DNA from: Nothopassalora personata
Lineage: Eukaryota > Ascomycota > Dothideomycetes > Mycosphaerellales > Mycosphaerellaceae
DNA length: 64,000 nt
NCBI GenBank assembly: GCA_033816765.1
Contig: CM066295.1
Coordinates: forward strand, 1,302,001 to 1,366,000
Reading direction: 5' to 3'
The position numbers were made by a program, and so were the translations under genes. The notes under the pieces were generated by a model, which searched no databases, had not been told where the DNA came from, and saw only the letters and a list, made by a program, of their open reading frames with translations. Positions 1 through 11,200 of the stretch are shown piece after piece; positions within the stretch are counted from its first letter, which is position 1, and the number at the start of each line of letters is the position of its first letter.

Positions 1-1617
1 ATCTAGTTATAGTTAGTATACGTAATAATACTACTCGTAGTACCGATTTTGCCTCGCTAGATAGTCTAGGTTAATCTATACTGTCCTCTAGGGACGCGGA
101 CTTCTTAGTAATAGTACCTTCTATAAAGTATAGAAGGCTATCCTTATAGACGGCTAGGCGGTGTCTTCTAATAATCTCCCTACTCTTAGCCAACTACGGA
201 TTAATACTACGTGCTTTAGTCTCCCTATCGCACCGGGTAAGATTACTATGCTCTAGAATTTGCTTACGATCTATGCCCTTACGGCCGATCCTTATACGCT
301 AGATTAATGCCCTCTAAATTCTACTAATAGCCCTACTATAGTCTAGGTACTTATTAATAAAGGCCGTAAACTAGCGGCGTCCGCTATTAGTACTATAAAG
401 CTCGGAGATAATGCGTCGATTAAGAATCTTATTGTCTATCTACTATAGCTAGTAGCGGGTAAGCGTAGCTCGAAGAGTCTTCTTACGATTACAAATCTCT
501 AAACCGGTCTTACGAATCTTACCGACGATAGGAAACAAGACATCGAGCTTCTTATTACTAAGGAATTTATCCTTATAGCTCTTACCTATACCGTTCTTAA
601 CTTCCTCGAAAAATAGGTTAACCTAGACGGAGTAGTCTTCGAACACCTTCTCGAAGCCCTTATAGAAGTCCTTTAACACCTTAACCCGCTTCTAAGGACT
701 AAGCTCTTAGAATATAACATTAGCGGCGGACTTCGGCGTATTCGTATTAGTAAGGACATGCTTAACGTTATCCGGTAGACGAAGGGACTTAAATAAGGTC
801 TAAGGTAGGCGGGTAAGCCTAGTAACAGTACTAGTAAGCGCTATACTCGAACTAGCCGGGCGTAACGATAGACTAGCTAAAGCTATAATGACTAGGATTC
901 GCTAGTAGTAAGATCGTAAGAGTTAGCTATCTCGTAGTGCTACTCTAGAGTATTAGTAAGCTTTAAAAGCTTAATGTTAGGGTAGGGGGGCTTTAAAGAA
1001 GGTTAAGGTCGTAAAGAGAGAGGCTAAAGAACCGTCTAATATATATAGTAGTAGTTAGATAGTGTTAGTATTTAAAGAAAAAGAGAGGAAGTAGTAGGTA
1101 GAGAGCTACGCTTAAGTATGCCTCTTAGCGTATGTCTCTATTGTTACGGGTAAACGACGTATACACTAAAGTTCTATAAGGTTTATAATAAGTTTGATAT
1201 AGAAGAAAGGGGAAGTCACACGCTATCCGAAGAAAAGGTGTCGGAAAGTAATCCGAACGCATAGGCGTAGCCTATACTAAGGAATAGGGGCCCGCCCCTT
1301 ACACCTATAACCGTTATAAGGCAGTAGTACCGAGACCGGCCTTATAAGTAGTAAGAGTAGTACTATTAAGGTTATACTAAAGGTCCGATAACCCTACATA
1401 TAACCGAAAACTAGTACTAGTAACTACCTAGGTAAGCATTCGATAGAGGCATACTATACTATTACGTAATCCGATTTACCGGTCCCGGGACCGGTAAATG
1501 TAACTCTACTAACTAAGGTCTAACTAAGGTAAGAACATCCTATAAAGTAAAGTCTAGATAACCGAATTAGCTTAATAAACTAAAGAGCATACGTAATACA
1601 TGCCTAAGGGAAGTAAA
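1..1617 (-). mobile_element. Inverted fragment of RIP-mutated gypsy element G-prime (extra-ORF region)
   Basis: This stretch is the reverse complement of about 40195-42450. For example, the first 45 bases match 42408-42453 inverted, and 1440-1510 matches 40300-40380 inverted. It lacks about 0.8 kb present in the right-hand copy; the break lies near position 46, where sequence equivalent to about 42400 joins sequence equivalent to about 41620. It is therefore the 3' part of a second copy of element G, in minus orientation and cut off by the window start. No intact reading frame remains; stops are mostly TAG/TAA, as expected of RIP. Confidence 0.8.
1474..1499. repeat. 26-bp palindrome, copy 1 (in G-prime)
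   Basis: Perfect palindrome with core ACCGGTCCCGGGACCGGT and A/T flanks. It is the inverted counterpart of the copy at 40309-40334. The neighbouring tACGTaA matches, allowing for CpA to TpA changes, the CACGTGA beside the LTR copy at 44601. Confidence 0.9.
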
Positions 1618-2104
1618 TTGATTGATTGATTATTCCATTAACGTGCTATTTGAGTCAAAGACTATGCAACACGGGTCTCGAGAACGAGACCAAAATTTGA
1701 GAGAAGGAGAAAAGCCCCGTCGTACCCCGGACGTAAAAACTCCTTAAAAGATGCGAGCAACGCTCGCTATTCGAACCGTAAATCGAATATATTGCGGCGT
1801 AGTACGCGCGTACCCGGTAGTCGTGTCTTGTCAAGAATTGCGGTTTGTCGCCTTGCCCCGGGCGAGACAAGTTTTGCGCCCGTGTCTCGTTCTTGTTTTA
1901 AAAAGGCCAAGCCGGCCGTACCCGTACGCACCGAGCAAAATCCCAAGAAACACCCGTTGCCTCTGTTTCAATCCAGTCGCGTTCTCCGGTCTCGAGTGTA
2001 GCTCCTCGGTCGCAGTGGCCTCGCTGTCGTCCCCCCCTCGGCCTCTCTTGGTTCCAGCCGTGCAGTATACGTGGTTTGCGCCCCTAAACGCCTCTCTTGG
2101 TTCC
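1618..2104 (-). mobile_element. SINE-like / short non-LTR insertion, not RIP-mutated
   Basis: The uninterrupted sequence is seen at about 40190-40205. Here 487 bp of GC-richer, unmutated sequence separates two copies of AGTAAA (1612-1617 and 2105-2110), the target-site duplication. Read on the minus strand it starts GGAACCAAGAGAGGC, repeats that 15-mer about 48 bases further on, and ends in a TCAA tetranucleotide tail. A short TSD of this kind and a simple-repeat tail suit a target-primed (LINE/SINE) insertion. A partial B-box-like GGTTCGAAT lies at about 1771-1779 on the minus strand, but no A box was found. Small reading frames inside it are not credible genes. The class is inferred; the insertion itself is clear. 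Confidence 0.65.
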
Positions 2105-3809
2105 AGTAAACTCCGTACGCTATTACTAACTAATTAGTTCTTAGCCTCGATCCTACTAAACTATAAGATTTCGGCTATAGAAAGGTTATAAGGCCTAACC
2201 TATAGCTTCTTAGATTCCGGTTCAGGATCCGATCCCCTTTCGTTAACTCCTATAGGTAGCACCTCTTCGTCGGCGATAGGCTCGATCTCGTTCGAATTAC
2301 TACTATCTTTACTATTAGCGACGCTCTTAGCGACTTCTCCCTCTCCTATTACGAGATCGATCCTATTATCTAAGCTTAATACCCCTATGTTATCCGGGCG
2401 AAGCTCTAGAACTAGCTTAAGGTTTTCTCGTGCCTAAATACCCTTTATTAGCGTACTATTAAGTTCCTTAAGAATATAGGTACTAAACTCCCTAGAGACA
2501 CTAGACACCCGATATAGACCTTACTATCGGTAACCGATCTTGCGTAAGAAGTTATCCTTATATAGCTTATCGAACCTTATAATAAGGTCGCCCTTCTAGA
2601 AACTAATAAAGTTAACATTCCGGTAAGAATTAAAGTAGTCCTTACTAAGTTCTCTTAGTCGCTTCCTTCGAGTATGTAGCTCTTCTAAACTAAGGTCTCG
2701 AGCCTAGAGTTAACGCGTACGTATAGTAAGGAGGTCCTTAGTCGTCCTTACCGATCCCTATTAATAATTAGCCTACGTCGGGTACTTAACCTTAATCGGT
2801 AGAATCGTGCGATAGCTATATAGGACCTAAGCTAGCGTTATTCTAGTAGTACGACAGGTCGTGGTCCTATTAGCCTATAACACCGCGGGTACCTATTGCT
2901 CCCATCCGCGGTATATGTTCCTTATAAGCTTTACTAACGCTATAAGAATCGGACGGTATCTAACCTCGACCGGAGCATTAGATTACGGATAGTACGGTAA
3001 TATTCGGATCCTTCAAATACTAAGTCCTACGAGTAACCGCTTAACCTTAGCCGTATGAACCGTAGCGTTATTAAGTACAATTTTAGTATAGTAGCCGTGC
3101 CTATAGAAGACATCTTCGTATAGAAACTTAGTAACCGTCTTAGAGCTAGGAGGTGCCCTTATTACTCTAGCCTCGATCTAGTTACTAAGTGCTTCGCGCG
3201 CAACTAGGAGGTATCTATTTTTATGCACCTAGACGGGGTCCGAGTACTACTTCTTACTAATAACCTAAGGGGTCGATAAGTAAAGCTTACTAGCGCGCTA
3301 GTTACCTTCGCGAAACCTATAAGGAGTATAACTTCGAACCTACGTAGAGACATTGGCGAAGCACCCGTCCTAGTAATACCGATCGGAAATAAGGTTATAC
3401 ACGACCTTAGCGCTATGGTAACCGTGTCTTTTATAGTAATCTATAACGATCTCCTTCTAAGCCTTATTATTATCAATTATAAGTTATAACGGTACTCCTC
3501 GGCGCTTCTAGAAGAATAGCAATTAGTCCCGGATAAAGAAATTAACGCTCTTCTTTACTAGCCGCCGGTACTTAGTACGGGTAACACTATCGGGCCGGGT
3601 CCTAGTTTCTATAACCTAAGCAAGTTACTAAGAGCTCTTAGAGTATTAGTCCCCGAGATGTCGTGTTTTCTAGATTTTAACTAGATAGGTGTCGACCGGC
3701 TCCGGGTACCTAAATAGCTTATTATTAATTATCCGGTCGACTTTGTCTTCGTTAGCTTCTCTAGGTTCCTAAGATGTAGAGGGTCTACGAGACAGGGCAT
3801 CTAGGCTAG
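2105..3809 (-). pseudogene. Inverted fragment of G-prime: end of pol
   Basis: Reverse complement of the 3' half of G pol (about 16745-18156 joined to 39915-40195). This shows that the sequence on both sides of element A was once continuous. It covers the RNase H tail, the integrase and the C-terminal tail of Pol. All frames are broken by RIP-type stops. It ends at CTAG (3806-3809) directly against the 5' LTR of G. Confidence 0.8.
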
Positions 3810-4179
3810 TATTAACGACTAATAGGTTATATTAACCTTAGGTTTAGAGGGGATCCCTTAGGTCTAACTTACCTAAATTTCATTTAGGTTTAATTAGACA
3901 TTTAGGTAAGCTAGTAGGACCTAGTATAGCTATTAAGATATATACTACGCAGTTAAGCATTGTAAGCGTAGCATTAAGGAAACAATTCAATTTATACCTC
4001 TCGAGTAGAGGGTATAGGGGTTAAGGTCCGCTAATCCTCTTCTTTATCTAACTACTACGCTACTCGTTACGTAACTTAATTTCACGGTCCCGGGACCGGC
4101 AAATACCCCTGCTTATATAAGCGCCGCTCTATACTACTACAACTCGGACAGACCTATATAGGGTAGTTAGTAGACATTA
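3810..4179 (+). repeat. 5' LTR of element G
   Basis: About 370 bp, starting TATTAACGAC (probably TG altered to TA by RIP) and ending GACATTA. It matches 44305-44701 directly and 45437-45807 inverted. It contains one copy of the GC palindrome at 4079-4104. The 3' LTR is longer, mainly because of a short duplication of CCTTAGGTTTA. Confidence 0.8.
4079..4104. repeat. 26-bp palindrome, copy 2 (in 5' LTR of G)
   Basis: Imperfect copy: ATTTCACGGTCCCGGGACCG followed by GCAAAT. Same core as the other copies. The unaltered arm suggests the perfect versions elsewhere arose partly through RIP of the flanks. Confidence 0.85.
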
Positions 4180-4235
4180 TTTTAGTAGTTAATGAGGGGG
4201 GGTATTAAGTGTACACCCGGTAGCGTATTAGTATC

Positions 4236-4350
4236 TAGTTTATAAGGTTAAAATCACGGTTTAAGGTCTAAGGTTTACGGTTAAGGTTATTACTTAAGGT
4301 TAAGGTTTAAGGTTAAGGTTTATGGTTAAGGTCGACTAAGGTCGAAAACA
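4236..4350 (+). repeat. Degenerate TTAAGG-type minisatellite in the G leader
   Basis: Short runs of TTAAGGTT, TTAAGGTCTAAGG and similar units lie between the 5' LTR and gag. The inverted G-prime copy carries the same array (about 45285-45370). It is part of the element rather than a telomere remnant. Confidence 0.7.
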
Positions 4351-4529
4351 CTTAAGGTCTAAGGTATTTAGTAACAATTACGGTTATAAGGTCCTGTTAA
4401 GTAATAACTAGTATTAGCACATTCTAAAGTAAGCACTACGTAACAATAGATACGGCTACATTACTAGAAAAACTTAGCACCTTTACTGACATAGGTAGAG
4501 GCTACGAATAGCCTATAAACCCTACGAAA

Positions 4530-4903
4530 ATGGAAGGGGTCTATAGGGACTCTATCTCTTATAAGGGGATAGAGGAATCGGAGGAAGGAGAAACACCTAA
4601 ATCTAGTAAAGAAGGGAGAAGTGGAACTACCGCCGCTAAATTAGGTATAGGTGTAGGAGCGAATAGCACAATTAGAATAGATACTATAACTGCCCTCTTT
4701 AGACGATTAGTAGTAGTAATAGAAAACGCTAGCCCTCGCTTTCCACCTCTAGGAGGTGCTAAGAATCCGTTCTTTAATAGCACTAATGCTACTAAGTTCT
4801 AGGAGCGGTTTAGCGACCTAATAGACTAGTATCTGCCTCGGGCATCTATTAAGAAGGATAATTTCTAGGGTAGGTTTAAGCGCAATTGCGAAACTACTAT
4901 CCG
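4530..4903 (+). pseudogene. gag of element G, 5' part (broken)
   Basis: Reading from the ATG at 4530, a 90-residue open stretch rich in Ser/Glu/Thr leads into a proline-rich segment with the string NPFFNSTNATKF (about 4758-4799), which resembles the start of the capsid region in fungal gypsy Gag proteins. A TAG then ends the frame and others follow. The frame is cut at 4903 by insertion of E1 and resumes at 11816. The opposite-strand 74-aa frame here, also seen at 44846-45070, is a shadow of gag. Confidence 0.6.
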
Positions 4904-5089
4904 TGTCACGGGGTGGCCTTGACCTTGGACCCTTCGCCGGCTTAACCGCGGACCTTCCGGATCGGGTTAGCGCGGCTTGGCACGAGATCGACCTTGCTTC
5001 TCTCTTCTCTCTCGTTCTTAGACTCTTCGTAGATTGTATTATTCACGACTTGACTCCTACACTCTCTGGATCTCATATCGCCCGTGTCA
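4904..5089 (+). repeat. 5' LTR of E1
   Basis: 186 bp, TGTCACGGGG to CCCGTGTCA. The ends TGTCACGG and CCGTGTCA carry the TG...CA signature. Same sequence as 11625-11810. Confidence 0.95.
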
Positions 5090-5226
5090 TTACAATCTAC
5101 CGCTCATAAGCTGCACGCGTCCGCAAGGATCCGTACAGCGCGCTCAAACTAACAGCGCATTGTCAGCTCGAGCAACGCGCTCTAGCACCAGACCCGAGTG
5201 GTAGCGATTGTCAACATCCCACCATC

Positions 5227-8200
5227 ATGGAAGGCGAACAAGCAGTTCCAAACCCTCCTCCTCCGCAGCGAGGCCGACGACAGTCTCGAGGCGAGGACGA
5301 GGAGCGACCCGACTTACCAAGAGACCGATCACCACGAGAGCGATCCTCTATGCCACCCACCACGCGACTTCGGCGCCAACTCGACAGTGCTGACGACGCA
5401 GTTACACCGAAAGTAACAGGCAACTTCAATCTCGACGAGCCGACGCCAGGGCGCCCGCTCAAGCAGAAGGGAACTGTCGTCGCCGACACGCAAGAGACGA
5501 TTGGCCGACAGTCAGAATCAGCATCGGCAGCACCGGCTCCGAAGCCAGCGAAGAAGTACCCTCTGACAGAGGAGCAGCGCGAAGAGTATGCGCAGAGGAA
5601 CTCCACGGACCGCCTCACGTACAACAAGGACGAGGGAACCGTGGCTAGACAGACAGAGCACTGCGACCTCGGCTGGGCAGTGCCACGCGACATTACCACC
5701 TACAAGAATGCCGAAGGTCACAGACTGCTACAGGCCCGGTACAAGGTCAACAACTTCAAGTTCGGCAACGCGAAGGACCTTAAGCTGGTCGTTAACCAGG
5801 GCAATGAGGAACACCCGGATGCCGGTGCCAAACGCTTCCTAGACGTACTCGACAACGTCAACCTGATTATCGCCAGAAGCGAGGAGGCCGTTGAGGAACA
5901 CGATGCGCTCATCGAGCAGCACGAAGATACTATCGCCCAACAGGACAAGACTATCACCCAGCAAGAGAAGGTGATCACGCGCTTGGAAAAGAAGGAAAAG
6001 ACTTCAACAAAGATGATAGAAGAAGCCATCGACAAGTTCGCCGCGTACAAGACTGAGCTGGCGGCCCTTCGACAGGACAAGCAAGACCTAGAGCAGCGTC
6101 TCAAGGCCATGGAGGCAAAGGACACAGAAGCTGACGACAGTGAGAAGGAGGATGCAACACTTGCACGACTAGGCAAGTACCTCCAGGATACCGACGGCGA
6201 CGATTCCGACGTCGAGTCGGAAGCCAATCTCAGACGTCGGTACACCACCCACACCACGAAGGTCCCGCTGCGCAAGGCGGCCGGATCAGCTGGTGGTACA
6301 CCAATGCCGAAGCCGCGGCCACGAGGCGTCTCCCCAGCAGGTTCCGGTATCAGCGCTATACTCGGTCGGAAGCGCAGCTCACATGCTCAAGAACTCATCG
6401 ACGACGATGATGATGCTCGGCCGACCTGTTCCGGCTCCGAAGCACGCGCCAGCGGCATCAAGGCGCCGGATGCATTCTCCGGCGAGGCAGGCAAGGAACA
6501 GAAGCCTTACCTCGAGTGGAAGCAGAAGATGAAGTACTACCTACGTATGGGTTGCAAGGGCTTCAGCGACGAAGACTTGAAAGCTACTGTCATCAACTGC
6601 ACCACTGGATTCGCCTACAGTGTCCTCGAACCTATCGAGTCCACACTGGCTACGGCGGATCACGTCTTCGAGGTGCTCGACGAGGCCTGCGGCGATAAGC
6701 ATACGCGCACCACGAAGCGTGCAGAGTATCAGTACCTGAAGCAGGGTGACGGCGAGGTTTTCAGCAAGTTCTGGGCCAAGTTCGTGTCATATCTGCCATA
6801 CATCTCACACGACAAGGATGACCCAGATGATTTGCCCGAGCAGATGCGGGCAAAGCTCAGCAAGGCTTACCGCGACTGCATCCGTGGCGAGCGTTTCAAG
6901 GATATCATGGCTATGAAGGACAAGCTCCACATGATCGAGGCTGACTTCCTTCACGATAAGGCAGGCGGCAGTAGCGGCGGAGGTCGTCGCCATGGCGGAA
7001 CTGGTGGCGACGGCAACGACAAGTCACCTCTCCAGAAAGCCAATGATGCACTCAAGAACGGCTATGATTGGGACAAGGCCAAGGATGGCGGTCTCTCATC
7101 GTTCCGGCCCATTACCCAGAAGGAGTTCGACGACCGCACTAAGTGCTTTGCTTGCAAGAAGGAGGGATGCCGCAAGACCCTTCCAACATGCCCGTATGCA
7201 CCATACAAGAAGGCCTCGCGTCGTCCGAACAACAGCACTCTCGACGTGCCTAGTGTTGAGGAAAAAGTCGCCGCTTCAACAGTGCAGCTGGGCGGACGAC
7301 GGCAACCTATCGCCCTAACTGCTGACCTGCCAACGGTTTGTTCTCTCTCGGTTTCACCGCACATGAGCCTCCCACCCATATCGAAGCATGTCGTGCTTTG
7401 CGGCATGGTCGGAGGGCAGCTCGTACGCTGTATGCTCGACACAGGTTGTACCTCTCTCTTTGTCCATGAGAGGTTTGCGAAACTAAATCTACAGCGCAAG
7501 CGCCTGCCAGAAGCGCTGCCATATACTGGCTCGAAGGGCAGCACTGCGGGACTGATCACACAGATTGCCAGCATTCCAGACATCGACTTCAACGGCCAGC
7601 ACGACAGCTTCAATGCCTGGGTCGCTGATCTCGGGCAATACGACCTCATCCTCGGCATGCCATGGTTTGAGTCCAACCTTCCACACATCGACTTCGTCAC
7701 GCGCACGCTTACCTTCGACAGCGGGATCTCCGCTCGCTGCGAGACCAAGTCCGATCCCAAACCTGGCACACCGCGTTTCGCCTCTGAGCCGGTGGTGGAA
7801 GGCCCTCTCGAAGACCTTCCAGACATCAACATCATAACTGTGGGAGAAGCGCAGTCTGCAGTGGACGAGGGCCAAGAAGCATACCTCGTCTGGGACTACG
7901 ATGACACGTCTGACACAGCAGCAGTGCTCGACGACGTCGGATTGCACATCTGCGCCATGAACCCAGATGACCTGGAGCGCTACATGAAGGGCAAAGAGGA
8001 GGTCGACGCTAAGCAGCTCTTGCCACCTGATTTCCACCAGCGCGTCCAGGCATTCAACCCCGAGCTTGCGAAGTCACTTCCGCCACACAGGGAGGGGGAC
8101 CTTGCGATCGATTTCATCCCTGGTGCTAAGCTGCCTTTCGTTAAGCCCCGGCCGGCAGGACGAGATGAGCTAATTGTGACCAAAAAGCACATCACGGATC

Positions 8201-11200
8201 TCGCGTCCATCGGCTACGTTCGTCCATCGACATCACGGGTCGCATCACCGCTTCTCATTGTTAAGAAGCCTGGTGGTGGACTCCGGGTGTGCGTGGACTA
8301 CCGAGCCATCAACGAGATCACCATCAAGAACAGGTATCCCATACCTCAGATACGTGAAACTCTAGCGCGCCTGTCCAAGGCCAAGATGTTCACTATCCTC
8401 GATATCATTGCGGCATTCAACCAGCTCCGTATCAAAGCCGGTGACGAATGGAAGACTGCTTTCACTACGCGCTATGGAACATACGAGTACTTGGTCGTGC
8501 CTTTTGGGCTATGTAACGCACCAGCGGCTTTCCAAGCCTACATCAATTCCGCACTGCACGACTATCTCGATGATTTCTGCACGGCGTATTTGGACGACAC
8601 TATCGTGTACACAGAGCCGCCGGAGCAGGGAGGTTTCGACGCGCTTCGCAAGCTCCACGTCGAGCACGTCAACAAGGTCCTTGACAAGCTTATCGAAGCC
8701 CGCCTGCCCTGCGACATACTGAAGTGCCGTTTCTTCCAGACCGAAGTCAAGTTCTTAGGGATCATCATCACGGCGACCGGGCTGAAGATGGATCCCAAGA
8801 AAGTTCAAGCGATCCAAGAGTGGGCGACTCCACGCAATGTTACTGACGTCCTAGCATTCCTAGGGTTGTGCAACTTCTATCGCAGATTCATCGCCGAATT
8901 CGCTACTATAGCATTCGCCCTTACATGCTTGACCCGTGGCGCCAACAGCAAGGACCCAAAGCACCGTCCGGTCTGGCGCTGGACTGCAGAGTGCCAGGAG
9001 GCTTTCGATGCTCTGAAGCTGGCTTTTACCAAGGCACCAGTACTTAAGCATTTCGATCCGGACCTCCGAAGCACTGTCGAATGCGACGCCTCTGACACGG
9101 TTACAGCTGGAGTCCTGTCCCAGCCAGATCCAGACGACGGCTGGGCACTCAAACCAGTTGCTTTCTACTCTACAAAGATGATTCCAGCGGAATGCAATTA
9201 CGAGATCTACGACAAGGAACTTATGGCAATCGTGCACGCATTCGAGGAATGGCGGCCCGAGCTTATGTCTTGCGATCCAGCTACACCAATCAAGGTGCTA
9301 TCCGACCACCGCGGCTTGGAGTACTTTATGACTACCAAGCAGCTTAACAGACGTCAAGCCCGGTGGGCGGAGTTCCTGTCTGCTTTCAACTTCAAGATCA
9401 CGTACAGACCTGGCAAAGACAACGTGAAGGCCGACTGCCTTACACGACGATCCCAGGACCAGGACAAGTCCGATGATCTGCGCAACCGCCGCCAAGTTCT
9501 GCTCAAGGAGGACAATCTCAGCGACGAGGTGCGTGCGACACTGCCGCAGGTCGCTTGTCTCGAGGTACCCGATCCAGCAGCAACAGCCAAGCGTCAGTAC
9601 GAGCTCGCCATAGCTGCACTGGAAGTCCTAGACGGCGCCACTCCAGGCGATCCTTCCATTGAGGAACAGATCCAGCTTACGTACGCCAAAGACGAGCTCG
9701 CTTGTGACATTCGCGAAGCAATCAAGAAGGATCTGCCCAAGCTGAAGGACGCACGCGTATCTATCACCGATTGCCGCATCGAACATGACACGATCTTCGT
9801 GCGCGACAAGGTGTATGTACCGGATTCTGAGGACTTGCGAGGCGAAGTCATGCGCCAGCACCACAACACTCTCCTCACCGGTCATCCAGGCCGCGAGAAG
9901 ACGTATGAACTGATCGCCCGCGAGTACTGGTGGCCGGGGATGTTCAAGGATGTTCGCAGGTACACAGATGCATGTCACGTCTGCACCCGCATACGCGCTT
10001 TCACTCGAGCATATTCAGGAGGTTTGCGGCAGCTGCCAGTACCACAAGGAGCATACCGCGAAGTCACGATGGACTATGTGGTTGAGCTGCCAGCTAGCAC
10101 ATCAGCCGAGGGCGTCACCTTCACCAACATCCTGACAGTCACGGAGCGACTCACCAAACGCAAACACTACATCGCAGTTAAGGACTTGACCGCCGAAACA
10201 GCGGCAGATGTCTGCCTGCGTTACATTATTAAGGACCAGGGACTTTTCGACGTCGTTTACAGCGATCGCGGGTCCCAGTGGGTCAGCGCATTCTGGAAAC
10301 GCCTGTTGCTACTGATGCGCGTCGACCAGCGACTGTCTACTGCTTTCCACCCGCAAACAGATGGGCAGAGTGAAAGCACTAACAGGATTATGGAAATGTA
10401 TCTCCGCGCATTCGTCAACTACGCGCAGGACGACTGGGTCCAGTTGCTTCCTATGGCCGAGTTCGCCGCCAACAACGTACGGTCTGACACTACAGGTGTG
10501 TCACCGTTCTTCGCAACTCTGGGCCGCCATCCGCGCATGACTTTCACACCGCCATCGGAGCTCGCCAAGCATTCTGGACCTACCGCACAGCGCATTAACC
10601 AGCAAGCTGCCGATGACTTCGCCGCCAAACTTGAGCAACTTCATGACTACTGTGCGACTCAAATGCGTTGGGCGCAGGCTCGATATGACGACAGCGCGCT
10701 CACTTCTCGACAAGCAGCACCGCGCTATCGCGTCGGCGACAAGGTTTGGCTCGACACGCGCAACATACTGACTCGCCGACCAAGCAAGAAACTCGACCAC
10801 AAGAACAACGGCCCTTGGCCAGTCGAGAAGGTACTAGGCAACGACGCATACCGACTTACCCTGCCAGCCACTATGAAGATACACAACGTCTTCCACACCA
10901 GCCTCTTGCGCATCGCCGACTCGAACCCGTTTCCCAACCAACACGATACCGAGCCACCGCCAGTTATCGACGCCGAAGGTCAGCAACGTCACGAGGTGGA
11001 GGAGGTGATTAAGAGCAAGTGGACAGGCAGGGCGCACAAGGAGGTTCGCTACACATACCGATGGGTCGGCGGCGCCCACACCTCAGAGGTCTACAAAGTC
11101 AACATCGGCGGACCCGATGACTTGATCGCAGACTTTCACCACAACAACCCTGATGCTGATGGCCCGCCGCCCGGATGGAAGCCGCCAGCGCTATGGATAC

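Noticed and set aside
3810..4179. 3810-4179 and 45437-45807 as terminal inverted repeats of a MITE-like DNA transposon
   Set aside because: The inverted look of 44305-45807 is explained by the 3' LTR of G meeting the inverted 5' LTR of G-prime; a purine tract precedes 44305 and gag sequence follows the LTR.
4236..4350. Subtelomeric telomere-repeat remnant
   Set aside because: The same array occurs inside the inverted G-prime copy at the same place relative to the LTR, so it belongs to the transposon.
5211..5699. 162-codon minus-strand frame in E1 as another antisense gene
   Set aside because: It lies over the N-terminus of Gag-Pol, has no Cys cluster or domain, and occurs in a GC-rich stretch where antisense frames arise by chance.
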